A program made the position numbers and the translations under genes. From Variovorax sp. PBL-E5 (GTDB taxonomy: Bacteria > Pseudomonadota > Gammaproteobacteria > Burkholderiales > Burkholderiaceae_C): a stretch of DNA of 64,000 bases. A model generated the notes under the pieces. It was not told where the DNA came from. It did not search any database and worked only from the letters and a program-made list of their open reading frames with translations. The first letter of the stretch is position 1. Every line of letters starts with the position of its first letter. Of the stretch, positions 1 through 9,184 are shown in pieces. The stretch covers positions 3,472,001 to 3,536,000 of the forward strand of contig NZ_LR594671.1 in the NCBI RefSeq assembly GCF_901827185.1, read 5' to 3'.

Positions 1-2
1 TC

Positions 3-38
3 AGCCGCCTGTATGCCCATCTGTTCCGCGCCATGTGA
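3..38 (+). CDS. C-terminal end of a gene that starts before the window
   Basis: An open frame runs in from the left edge and ends at TGA (36-38), encoding SRLYAHLFRAM. It lies ahead of a hairpin, as expected for the 3' end of a gene. The fragment is too short to recognise a family, and its reality as coding sequence rests only on frame and position. Confidence 0.4.
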   Translation, partial: SRLYAHLFRAM

Positions 39-47
39 GCACCCATG

Positions 48-76
48 AAAAAACCGGCCCCTTCGACAGGGGCCGG
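48..76 (-). terminator. Rho-independent terminator for the leftward exported-protein gene
   Basis: A perfect 9-bp GC stem (CCGGCCCCT at 54-62, AGGGGCCGG at 68-76) closes a 5-nt loop. Six A residues (48-53) become a T tract on the minus strand directly after the hairpin. It lies about 45 nt beyond the stop of the gene at 122-436. In the plus direction the hairpin is followed only by CTTCTC, so it would work weakly for the left-edge gene. Confidence 0.8.
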
Positions 77-121
77 CTTCTCATGTGACAGCAGGCAAGC
101 TGGTAGCGACTTGACGGCCGC

Positions 122-436
122 TCAGCGCCAATGACGGTGCGGGCCGTAGTGGCGGTAATAGCCGGGCGCCGGGCGGTAGTACACCGGCGGCGCGTAGTAG
201 ACGGGTGCCGGGCGGTAATACACCGGCGGCGCGTAATAGGCAGGCGCGGGGGCGTAATACGTCGGTGCCGGCGCGTAATAGACGGGTGGTGCAGCCACGC
301 CGACCGCAATGCCAGGGGCATTGATGCCGACCGACCAGGCCACGCCGGCGCTGGCCGACGTCGCCGCGAAGAGCGCGCCTGCGGCGACTGCACCGGCGGC
401 GGCCCATTTGAAGAAAGTTGCACGAGTGGGGTTCAT
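122..436 (-). CDS. Small exported Tyr/Pro-rich repeat protein
   Basis: The protein has 104 aa. The start at 436 is preferred over an upstream in-frame ATG because AGGAGT stands about 7 nt before it and a signal peptide begins there: MNPTRATFFKW, a hydrophobic Ala/Gly stretch, then a likely cut after SASA. The mature part is short. Its second half is almost entirely tandem YYAPAP, VYYAPP or VYYRPAP units, and it ends in a His/Arg-rich tail (HYGPHRHWR). Such low-complexity envelope proteins are common in Burkholderiales and have no known function. It could bind polysaccharide or metal through the Tyr and His residues, but that is conjecture. Confidence 0.75.
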   Translation of the reverse strand: MNPTRATFFKWAAAGAVAAGALFAATSASAGVAWSVGINAPGIAVGVAAPPVYYAPAPTYYAPAPAYYAPPVYYRPAPVYYAPPVYYRPAPGYYRHYGPHRHWR

Positions 437-571
437 GGTGGGACTCCTGTATTGGAGGGCGGAAACCGCCCATGCCCGTATTGAACGCTGCAAGTGTCAA
501 CAAGGTGCACCTCGCTCTGTGAAGAACGTTGCAAGAAGTAACCCATCAGGGGCTACACCTAAAATGAACCG

Positions 572-2371
572 ATGACATCCCCTGCAGACCCTGACACCGC
601 CAAGCCCAGCAATTTCCTGCGCCATGTGATCGAGAGCGACATCCAGGAGGGCGTCTACGCGGGCCGTCAGTGGGGCGGCACGCCCGGCGATGCCGCGCAC
701 CATGCCCAGGGCATGCACGACCCGGCCAAGGTGCGCATGCGCTTTCCGCCCGAACCCAATGGCTACCTCCACATCGGCCATGCCAAGAGCATCTGGCTCA
801 ACTTCGAGCTGGCCAAGGACTATGGCGGCGTCTGCCATCTGCGTTTCGACGACACCAACCCCGAAAAGGAAGAGCAGGAATACGTCGACGCCATCCGCGA
901 CGCGGTCAAGTGGATGGGCTATCACCCCGTGCTGGCCGACAATCCCGCGCGCCCGGGCGTGCCGAACCCGCACGTGTACTTCGCGAGCGACTATTTCGAC
1001 TTCATGTACCGCGCCGCCGAGTACCTGGTCGAAGCCGGCCTCGCCTACGTCGACGAGCAGAGCGCCGACGCGATCCGCGCCACCCGCGGCGACTTCAACA
1101 CCCCCGGCACCGACAGTCCCTTCCGCACCCGCACGCCGGCCGAGAACCTGGAGCGCCTGCGCGCCATGCGCAACGGCGAACTCGAGGACGGCGCCGCCGT
1201 CCTGCGCGCGAAGATCGACATGGCGAGCCCCAACATCAACATGCGCGATCCCGCGCTCTACCGCATCCGCCGGGCGACGCACCACAACACCGGCGACAAG
1301 TGGTGCATCTATCCGATGTACACCTTCGCGCACCCGATCGAGGATGCGCTGGAACAGATCACGCACAGCATCTGCACGCTCGAGTTCGAGGACCAGCGCC
1401 CCTTCTACGACTGGCTGCTCGACCGGCTGGCCGAAGGCGGTCTGATCGCCACGCCGCACCCGCGCCAGTACGAGTTCGCGCGCCTCAACGTCACGCACGT
1501 GATCACCAGCAAGCGCCGGCTGCGACAGCTGGTCGAGGAAGGCCACGTCGAGGGCTGGGACGATCCGCGCATGCCGACCCTGGCCGGCCTGCGCCGCCGC
1601 GGCTACACGCCCGCGGCGCTGAAGCTGTTCTGCGAACGCTCGGGCGTCACCAAGTCGGGCGGCTGGATCGACTACGCGAGCCTCGAAGCCGCGCTGCGCG
1701 ACACGCTGGACCCGGTCGTGCCGCGCGCGATGGCGGTGCTCGATCCGGTGCGGCTCGTCATCACCAACTGGGACGAACTGATGGGCGCGGGCTTCCTGGA
1801 CGACTGCTCGGCGCCCGTGCATCCGCACCAGCCCGACATGGGACGGCGCCACTTCAAGTGCGGCCGCGATCTGTGGATCGAGCGCACCGATTACGAGGAC
1901 GTACAGCCCAAGGGCTTCTTCCGCCTCTTCCCCGGCAACAAGGTGCGCCTGAAATACGGCCACGTCATCGAATGCACCGGCGGCACGAAGGACGCCGAAG
2001 GCCGCCTCGTCGAGGTGCAGGCGAAGCTGGTGCCGGACACCAAGAGCGGCACGCCGGGCGCGGATGCGATCAAGGTCAAGGGCAACATCACCTGGGTCGC
2101 TGCGGCGGATGCGCTGGAGGCCGAGGTGCGGCTCTACGAGCGCCTGTTCGCGGCGCCGCAGCCCGGCAGCGGCGACCTGATGGACGAACTCAACCGCGCG
2201 AGCCTCGTCAAGGCCAGCGCGTACGTCGAGCCCTCACTCGGAACCGCCGAGGCCGGCGAGGCCTTCCAGTTCGAGCGGCACGGCTACTTCGTGGTCGACA
2301 CCGGCGCGCAAGCAGCGGGCCGGCGCGTGTTCAACCGCGCGGCGGGCATGAAGGACAGCTGGGGCAAGTAG
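572..2371 (+). CDS. glnS: Glutaminyl-tRNA synthetase
   Basis: Class I aminoacyl-tRNA synthetase that charges tRNA-Gln with glutamine in the cytoplasm. The protein has 599 aa; the E. coli enzyme is about 550. The HIGH signature is in PPEPNGYLHIGHAKS (HIGH at residues 67-70). The KMSKS-like loop is VITSKRRL near residue 313. The C-terminal half matches the two-barrel anticodon-binding region (ECTGGTKDAEGRLVEVQAK). About 30 extra residues near the N-terminus (YAGRQWGG to HDPAKV) account for part of the length. The start lacks a good Shine-Dalgarno: the nearest purine run, AGGGG, is about 19 nt upstream. A three-codon ATG-AAC-CGA-TGA frame overlaps the start codon. Confidence 0.97.
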   Translation: MTSPADPDTAKPSNFLRHVIESDIQEGVYAGRQWGGTPGDAAHHAQGMHDPAKVRMRFPPEPNGYLHIGHAKSIWLNFELAKDYGGVCHLRFDDTNPEKEEQEYVDAIRDAVKWMGYHPVLADNPARPGVPNPHVYFASDYFDFMYRAAEYLVEAGLAYVDEQSADAIRATRGDFNTPGTDSPFRTRTPAENLERLRAMRNGELEDGAAVLRAKIDMASPNINMRDPALYRIRRATHHNTGDKWCIYPMYTFAHPIEDALEQITHSICTLEFEDQRPFYDWLLDRLAEGGLIATPHPRQYEFARLNVTHVITSKRRLRQLVEEGHVEGWDDPRMPTLAGLRRRGYTPAALKLFCERSGVTKSGGWIDYASLEAALRDTLDPVVPRAMAVLDPVRLVITNWDELMGAGFLDDCSAPVHPHQPDMGRRHFKCGRDLWIERTDYEDVQPKGFFRLFPGNKVRLKYGHVIECTGGTKDAEGRLVEVQAKLVPDTKSGTPGADAIKVKGNITWVAAADALEAEVRLYERLFAAPQPGSGDLMDELNRASLVKASAYVEPSLGTAEAGEAFQFERHGYFVVDTGAQAAGRRVFNRAAGMKDSWGK

Positions 2372-2458
2372 CCAGCGGCGCGCCGGAGGTGCGGCCGGCC
2401 TCATGGCCGTCCGCTTCCTGATCGCGCGCGGCGCTGCGCGTGCGCAGGGTTTCATCGA

Positions 2459-3403
2459 TCAATGCGGCAACGGCTTCGTCAGATAGACCGCTTCGCGCCC
2501 GACGATCGGCGCCCGTGTCGGCATGAAGACCGTGCAGTCGTCGCAGGGCGCGCGGATCTCGTCCGGCCCATCGGTTGCGATGAGCTCGCCCTTGGCGAAG
2601 GTCTCGAAGCCGATCACCGGCCGCGCGAAGACGAAATCCGCGGTCTTCACCATGCGTGTCTCCAGCAGCTCGAAACGCCGTTGCGGCCCGGGCGCGGGTG
2701 CCGCAGGATCGCGCTCGATCAGCCCGAAGCAGGCCAGGAAGTCCATCGTCACCGCGATCGCCAGATCGGCCGCGGACTTCGCGAAGTGCTGCCCGCATTC
2801 GACGACCAGCGCCACGCCGGCCGTGCCCTCGGCCTCGCCGTGCCGGCCATGCTGGATCAGCGGCGTGCCCGAGCCGAGGCCCTTCGGCATCACCAGGTGC
2901 ACGGAAGGCCGGCCGATCGCCAATGCCGCCACGGCGTTGCGCTCGAATGCGGGATAGACCCAGAAGGGCTCGACCGGCTGGCTGGTCGAATGGATGTCCA
3001 GGATGTGGTCGGCCGCCGCCACCACCGGGCGCAGTTCGCGGGCGCGACGCAGTTCGGGGCTGTCTTCGGTGCCGCCCAGCAGTTCGTCGGACCAGATGCG
3101 GTTCAGGTTGTGGACGATCTGGCGATTGTCGAAGGGCTTCTCGGAGTCGAAGGCCTCGTAGGCCTCCACGTGGGCGAAGCTCACCGTCAGCGTGCCGATC
3201 TTCGGCCGCACGCCGGCGTCGAGCAGGTGGGTCGCGGCCACCATGCCGCAGATCTCGTTGCCGTGCGTCAGCGCGTTGATCAGCACGTGCGGCCCGGGCC
3301 GGCCGGACGCGAAGCGATGGACGTAGTCGATGCCGGTGTTGCCCTGGCGATAGGCGGAGATATCGCGCGGGAGAACCTCGAAGGCGGGAGAACTCTGGGT
3401 CAT
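2459..3403 (-). CDS. Succinylglutamate desuccinylase/aspartoacylase family hydrolase
   Basis: The protein has 314 aa and belongs to the M14-like zinc amidohydrolases that remove acyl groups from N-acyl amino acids. The zinc-binding HxxE is in NALTHGNEICG (His47, Glu50), and the third ligand is the His of ILDIHSTSQP near residue 140. The C-terminal domain ends in RAPIVGREAVYLTKPLPH, a usual end for the family. It stands alone, convergent with glnS and divergent from hsdM. The substrate is not predictable: AstE and AspA act on succinylglutamate and N-acetylaspartate, but there are no arginine-succinyltransferase genes nearby. Confidence 0.85.
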   Translation of the reverse strand: MTQSSPAFEVLPRDISAYRQGNTGIDYVHRFASGRPGPHVLINALTHGNEICGMVAATHLLDAGVRPKIGTLTVSFAHVEAYEAFDSEKPFDNRQIVHNLNRIWSDELLGGTEDSPELRRARELRPVVAAADHILDIHSTSQPVEPFWVYPAFERNAVAALAIGRPSVHLVMPKGLGSGTPLIQHGRHGEAEGTAGVALVVECGQHFAKSAADLAIAVTMDFLACFGLIERDPAAPAPGPQRRFELLETRMVKTADFVFARPVIGFETFAKGELIATDGPDEIRAPCDDCTVFMPTRAPIVGREAVYLTKPLPH

Positions 3404-3535
3404 GGGGTGCTTCTTCTCGGGAGCTGTTTCGAAAGACGGGTTCCCCGAGTTTCCTACACTCGCCCGTTCGGCAAGCCCCCATTTGCCTCGTAGACTCCCG
3501 CGTCGCCCGCACAACCATTCCAACGCCACGTCCTC

Positions 3536-5206
3536 ATGCCCCTGACCGCTGACATGCGACGGTCGATCGACCAGATTCGCGACTACCTCTTCGGTGGCGG
3601 GTACCCCGACCCGATGAGCAACGCGGAACAGCTGTCGTTCCTGTTCTTCTTCTACCTTTTCGAGAGCATCGACGACGAGAACCAGCAGCGGGCCGCGATG
3701 CTGAACCAGCCTTGCACCAGCCTCTTCAGCGGCGACTGGACCTTGCGCAATCCGGCGACGAGCGTGATGGCCTCGTCGGTGCGCGAAGGCAGCCTGACCG
3801 CGACCGTGCTGCAGACCGGCACGCCGACCGTCCCGCGCAGCCTCTTTCGCTGGTCGGTCTGGGCGGCCGATCTGTCGGGCGACGCCCTGGTGCATTTCGT
3901 GCGCGACGAGGTGTTCCCCTTCTTCACCGAGATCGGCGAGGCGGGCGCGCACAACTTCATGCGCGGCGCGCGCCTGGGCATCAGCGAGCCGACGGTGCTG
4001 GCCCAGGTGATCAGCCTGGTGGATGGCCTGGGGCTGGACCAGGCCGACTCCGACACCAAGGGCGACCTGTTCGAGCATGTGCTGCGCCAGATCAAGCAGG
4101 CCGGCGAGCTCGGCCAGTTCCGCACACCGCGCCACATCATCCGCAGCATCGTCGAGATGATCGATCCGCAGGTCGGCGAGACCCTCTACGATCCGGCCGC
4201 CGGCACCGCAGGCTTCCTGGTCGCGGCCTACAACCACATCCGGCTCGCCCACTCCTCGCCCGAGGCGATCGTGGAAACCGAAGTCGAAGGCAAGCTCCAG
4301 CGGCGCGGGCTGGGCGACCGGCTGCAGCCCGATGCGCTGCGCGCCTTGCAGGGCACCACCTTCTTCGGCAACGACGTCGATCCGAAGATGGTGCGCCTGG
4401 CGACCATGAACCTCGCGCTGCGCGGCCTGCCGAACGTGCGCATCCTGCAGCGCAATGTGCTGACGACCGCGATCGACGAGGAGCGCCGGGCCGAACTGGG
4501 CTTGCCGGCCGAGGGCTTCCACGTCGTGCTGGCCAATCCGCCCTTCTCGGGCCGTGTCGACAAGGACCGCATCGTCGAGGAGGTCAGGATCGGCACCACC
4601 AGCAGCACCGAACTGCTGTTCCTCAAGTACATGCTCGACAGCCTGCGCCCCGATGGCCGGGCCGCGGTGATCGTGCCCGAGGGCGTGCTCTTCGGCTCGA
4701 CCGCGGCCCACAAGACGCTGCGCCGCCAGCTGGTCGAGGACAACCGGGTCGACGCGGTGCTGAGTCTTCCGGGCGGCGTGTTCCAGCCCTACTCGGGCGT
4801 GAAGACCTCGGTGCTGTTCTTCCGCAAGGGAAGCCGCACGCGGCACGTGCTGTTTCTGCACACCGACGATGACGGCTACGAACTCGACGCCAACCACGAC
4901 ACGCCGATCGCGGCCGACGACCTGCCGCATCTCTCGAACGTCTACGCCCGGCGCGAAGAGGCATGGACCCGCTGGGAGGCGCGCGAACCCGCCGCGGAAT
5001 GGGACGAGAAGTGGTGGTTCGCGGACGCGGCCGCGCTCGGCGACAACGACTACAACCTCTCTGCCGGCCGCTACCGTCCGATGAGCGAGGCGCAGGCCGA
5101 GCACCAGAGCCCGCGCGAACTGCTGGACGAACTCTCGGCGCTCGAGGACGAGATCGCCAAGGAACTGGAGACCCTGAGGATCGCGATGCAGGAGTTCGGG
5201 CCATGA
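3536..5206 (+). CDS. hsdM: Type I restriction-modification N6-adenine DNA methyltransferase subunit
   Basis: The protein has 556 aa. An N-terminal HsdM_N helical domain (MRRSIDQIRDYLFGGGYPDP) is followed by the SAM-binding motif DPAAGTAGFL near residue 220 and the catalytic N6-adenine motif NPPFSG near residue 332. The C-terminal tail is coiled coil-like (LDELSALEDEIAKELETL), as expected for contact with HsdS. It overlaps hsdS by ATGA, so the two are translationally coupled. No hsdR is found within the window on either side. Base composition matches the neighbours, so there is no sign of recent transfer. Confidence 0.93.
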   Translation: MPLTADMRRSIDQIRDYLFGGGYPDPMSNAEQLSFLFFFYLFESIDDENQQRAAMLNQPCTSLFSGDWTLRNPATSVMASSVREGSLTATVLQTGTPTVPRSLFRWSVWAADLSGDALVHFVRDEVFPFFTEIGEAGAHNFMRGARLGISEPTVLAQVISLVDGLGLDQADSDTKGDLFEHVLRQIKQAGELGQFRTPRHIIRSIVEMIDPQVGETLYDPAAGTAGFLVAAYNHIRLAHSSPEAIVETEVEGKLQRRGLGDRLQPDALRALQGTTFFGNDVDPKMVRLATMNLALRGLPNVRILQRNVLTTAIDEERRAELGLPAEGFHVVLANPPFSGRVDKDRIVEEVRIGTTSSTELLFLKYMLDSLRPDGRAAVIVPEGVLFGSTAAHKTLRRQLVEDNRVDAVLSLPGGVFQPYSGVKTSVLFFRKGSRTRHVLFLHTDDDGYELDANHDTPIAADDLPHLSNVYARREEAWTRWEAREPAAEWDEKWWFADAAALGDNDYNLSAGRYRPMSEAQAEHQSPRELLDELSALEDEIAKELETLRIAMQEFGP

Positions 5207-6477
5207 GCACGCCGGGCCGCCCCAAGAGCGAATACCGGAGCGCGCAGCGCGAAGGTACGCCAGTGAGCACGCCATGGGTCGCGCTGCGCGATGTCGTCGA
5301 GCCCAGGCCCGGAACCCTGAACCCGGCCGCATGGCCAGACGATCCGTTCATCTATGTCGACGTGGCCGGCGTCTGCAACAAGCAGAAGGCCATCACCGGT
5401 GCGCGCACGCTGAAGGGCGCCGAGGCACCGAGCCGCGCACGCAGGCAGATCCGCCACGGCGACGTGCTGGTGTCGACGGTCCGCCCGAATCTCAATGCCG
5501 TGGCGCTGGTGCCGGAATCGCTCGACGGCGAGGTGGCGAGCACCGCGTTCTGCGTGCTGCGCGCAACGCCGGCCGTGCTGCCGCAATACCTGTACTTCTT
5601 CGTGCGCTCGCGGCTGTTCGTCAGTCGCCTGTGCAAGCTGGTGGCGGGCGCGCTGTATCCGGCCGTGACGGATGCCCAGGTGCTCGCGCAGACGCTGCCC
5701 TTGCCCGACCTGCAGCAGCAGCGCCGCATCGTCGATCTGCTCTCGTGCGCCCAGAGCGTCCTGCGCTTGCGGCGCGACATCCAGAAGAACACGGCGCGGA
5801 TGATTCCGGCCCTCTTCAACGACATGTTCGGCAACTCGATGACCAACCCGAAGGGCTGGCCCGTGGTGCCGCTGGGAAGCCTGCTCCGGGAGAGTCCGCA
5901 GAACGGGCTCTACAAGCACAAGTCGGCCTACGGCTCGGGCACGCCGATCCTGCGCATCGATGCCTTCTACGACGGCGAGATCTGCGACCTGACGGCGCTC
6001 AAGCGGCTGCGGCTGGACGACGACGAGGCCCTGCGCTTCGCGCTCGCGCCGGGCGACATCGTGATCAACCGCGTCAACAGCCCGGAGTACCTGGGCAAGA
6101 GCACGCTCATCCCGGCGCTGGCCGAGACCACGGTGTTCGAGTCGAACATGATGCGGCTCAGGCTGGACACCGCGCAGATCGACCCGCGCTACATGATCTC
6201 GATGCTGCAGACGCAGCGCGCCAAGCAGCACATCCGCGCCAATGCCCGGCGTGCCATCAACCAGGCGAGCATCAACCAGCAGGACGTGAAGTCGATGCCC
6301 GTGCTGCTGCCGCCCCTGGCCAGGCAAGGCGCCTTCGCTCGCTGTGCGGATGCCACCACCGCCGTGATCGCCAAACAGGCGGAGGCGCTGATCGCCGCGG
6401 ACGCGACCTTCGAGGCCTTGCTGGCGCGGGTCTTCCAGCCGATGAAGGCGGCTGCCGGGACGGCCGCATCGGCTTGA
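5203..6477 (+). CDS. hsdS: Type I restriction-modification specificity subunit
   Basis: The protein has 424 aa and recognises the bipartite DNA target for HsdM. Two target-recognition domains are visible: TRD1 from about residue 24 (TPWVALRDVVEPRPGTL) and TRD2 from about 215 (GWPVVPLGSLLRESPQNG). Each is followed by a conserved helix (LPDLQQQRRIVDLLS and LPPLARQGAFARCAD). The start overlaps the hsdM stop. An internal GTG at 5263, with GAAGG upstream and the same STP sequence after it, is a possible alternative start that would remove 20 residues. The gene runs to within 10 nt of the convergent livF stop, leaving no room for hsdR. Confidence 0.92.
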   Translation: MSTPGRPKSEYRSAQREGTPVSTPWVALRDVVEPRPGTLNPAAWPDDPFIYVDVAGVCNKQKAITGARTLKGAEAPSRARRQIRHGDVLVSTVRPNLNAVALVPESLDGEVASTAFCVLRATPAVLPQYLYFFVRSRLFVSRLCKLVAGALYPAVTDAQVLAQTLPLPDLQQQRRIVDLLSCAQSVLRLRRDIQKNTARMIPALFNDMFGNSMTNPKGWPVVPLGSLLRESPQNGLYKHKSAYGSGTPILRIDAFYDGEICDLTALKRLRLDDDEALRFALAPGDIVINRVNSPEYLGKSTLIPALAETTVFESNMMRLRLDTAQIDPRYMISMLQTQRAKQHIRANARRAINQASINQQDVKSMPVLLPPLARQGAFARCADATTAVIAKQAEALIAADATFEALLARVFQPMKAAAGTAASA

Positions 6478-6487
6478 GCCGCGGCGG

Positions 6488-7210
<723 letters not shown>

Positions 7211-7221
7211 CTTGTCGGTCC

Positions 7222-9159
7222 TCACGCGGGCTGCGCGCTTGCTTCTTGTCCGCCCAAATAGGCCTCGATGACTTTCTCGTCGGCCTGCACCGCGGCGGGC
7301 TCTCCTTCGGCGATCTTCTGGCCGAAGTCGAGCACCGAGACGGTGTCGCACATGCTCATCACCACGTCCATGTGGTGCTCGATCAGGATCACGGTCACGC
7401 CGTGCTCGCGGATCTTGCGGATGATGGCGATCAGCTCCTTGATGTCGGGCGCGGTCAGCCCGGCCGCGGGTTCGTCCAGCAGCAGCAGTTGCGGGTCGAG
7501 CGCCAGCGCGCGCGCGATCTCCAGCAGACGCTGCTTGCCGTAGGGCAGGTTGCGCGCCTCCTCTTCGGCGAAGTCGCCGAGGCCGACGAAGTCCAGCAGA
7601 CCCTGCGCCCGCTTCGCCGCGCCGGCACTCTCGCGCCGGTAGCGCGGTGTGTGGACCGCGACGTCGACGAAGTTGCTCGCGAACGTGTGGTGCAGCCCGA
7701 CCTGCACGTTCTGCAGCGCCGTCATCTCGCCGAAGAGCTGCACATTCTGGAAGGTGCGCGCGATGCCCGACAGTGCGATGTCGGACGAGGTGCGGCCCAC
7801 CACCGAACGGCCGGCGAAGGAGATGGCACCGGCGGTCGGCACGTAGATGCCCGTCAGCACGTTCATCATCGTGCTCTTGCCGGAACCGTTGGGGCCGATC
7901 AGGCCATGGATGGTGCCGCGCCGCACCACGAGGTCGACGTTGTTCAGCGCCTTCAGGCCGCCGAACTGCATCAGCACGCCCGCCGCTTCGAGCACGCGGT
8001 CGCCGGCGCCGGCCGCCTTCGCCACCGCATCGGCCGCCGGAGCGCCCTCCATCATGACGTCGACCTGTGGCTTCGGCCGGCGCAGGTTGAGCGCGCTGCG
8101 CACGAAGCCGACGATGCCGTCCTGCAGGTAGTAGACGACGAACAGCATGATCACGCCGAAGATCGACAGGCGCCAGTCGGTCATGGTCTCGAGCCAGAAC
8201 GCGAGCCCTGCGAGTGCGATGCTGCCGGCGACCGGGATGGCCATCTGCACCGGCGTCGCGCGACCGCGCCGGATCGCCACCACGGCCGTCGCGATGACCA
8301 TCGCCGCCAAGGCCACCGACACGTAGCGGAACAGCACCACGTCGTCGAGCAGCTTGGGCAGCAGCACGATGATGGCCGCGCCGAGCAGCGAGCCGACGCG
8401 GCTCTTGCGCCCGCCCATGATCACCGCGAGCAGGAACAGCACCGTGAGCTCGAAGTTGTAGGTGTTGGGCGAGATGTACTGCTCCGAATACGCGTACAAG
8501 CTGCCTGCCAGCCCCGCGAAGCCGGCGCTGATGACGAAGGCATAGACCTTGTAGCGATAGACCGAGACGCCCATGCAATCGGACGCGACCGGGCTGCCGC
8601 GCAGCGCCTCGAATGCGCGCCCGAGGTGCGAGCGCAGCACGCGGTGCACGACGATCAGCGACAGCACCAGCAGCACGGCGACGAGCCAGAAGAACTCGCG
8701 TTCGTCCAGCTTGTGGCCGAACAGTGGCGGCTTCTCGAGCTTGATCCCCATCGGGCCTTCGGTGAGAAAACTCATCTCGTTGATGAGGATCTGGATGATG
8801 GTGCCGAAGGCGAGCGTGACCATCGCGAGATAAGGCCCCGTCACGCGCAGCGCGGGCAGCGCAAGCAAGGCGCCGAAGACCGCGGTGACGCCGATGGCCG
8901 CGATCAGCGCCACCATCAGCGGCGCGCCGAGCTTGAACACCAGCACGCCCGCGGTATAGGCGCCGATGCCGAACAGCCCCGCGTGCCCCAGCGAGACCTG
9001 CCCCGTGTAGCCGACCACGATGTCCAGCCCGAACAGCAGGATCGCGTAGATCATGATGGTCTCGAGCAGGTGGATGTAGTACGGGTTGGCGATGGCGATC
9101 GGAAACAGCAGCAGGGCCGCGACGGCGACGATCGCGAGAAGGAGGTGACTCTTTTTCAT
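7222..9159 (-). CDS. Fused LivM permease-LivG ATPase of a LIV-type ABC importer
   Basis: One 645-aa protein joins two subunits that are usually separate. Residues 1 to about 355 form a LivM-type inner-membrane permease with many hydrophobic helices and the motif GYTGQVSLGHAGLFGIGAY. After a linker rich in Ala and Pro (about 360-390) comes a LivG-type ATPase with Walker A GPNGSGKSTMM, signature region NLPYGKQRLLEIARAL and Walker B LLLLDEPAAGL. The frame is continuous through the junction, so this is a true fusion and not a missed stop. The start at 9159 has AGGAGGTGA upstream. Such fusions are known in Burkholderiales. Confidence 0.94.
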   Translation of the reverse strand: MKKSHLLLAIVAVAALLLFPIAIANPYYIHLLETIMIYAILLFGLDIVVGYTGQVSLGHAGLFGIGAYTAGVLVFKLGAPLMVALIAAIGVTAVFGALLALPALRVTGPYLAMVTLAFGTIIQILINEMSFLTEGPMGIKLEKPPLFGHKLDEREFFWLVAVLLVLSLIVVHRVLRSHLGRAFEALRGSPVASDCMGVSVYRYKVYAFVISAGFAGLAGSLYAYSEQYISPNTYNFELTVLFLLAVIMGGRKSRVGSLLGAAIIVLLPKLLDDVVLFRYVSVALAAMVIATAVVAIRRGRATPVQMAIPVAGSIALAGLAFWLETMTDWRLSIFGVIMLFVVYYLQDGIVGFVRSALNLRRPKPQVDVMMEGAPAADAVAKAAGAGDRVLEAAGVLMQFGGLKALNNVDLVVRRGTIHGLIGPNGSGKSTMMNVLTGIYVPTAGAISFAGRSVVGRTSSDIALSGIARTFQNVQLFGEMTALQNVQVGLHHTFASNFVDVAVHTPRYRRESAGAAKRAQGLLDFVGLGDFAEEEARNLPYGKQRLLEIARALALDPQLLLLDEPAAGLTAPDIKELIAIIRKIREHGVTVILIEHHMDVVMSMCDTVSVLDFGQKIAEGEPAAVQADEKVIEAYLGGQEASAQPA

Positions 9160-9184
9160 GTTCTTGTGCGTGCGGGCGCAGGCC

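Noticed and set aside
170..300. Tandem repeat resembling a CRISPR array
   Set aside because: The repeats (CCGGCGGCGCGTAGTA type) encode YYAP/VYYRPAP units of the exported protein in frame. There are no unique spacers of constant length and no cas genes.
2331..3518. Possible frameshift in the aspartoacylase-family gene
   Set aside because: An alternative frame looks open past the end, but the family-typical end (GREAVYLTKPLPH) is complete in the main frame.
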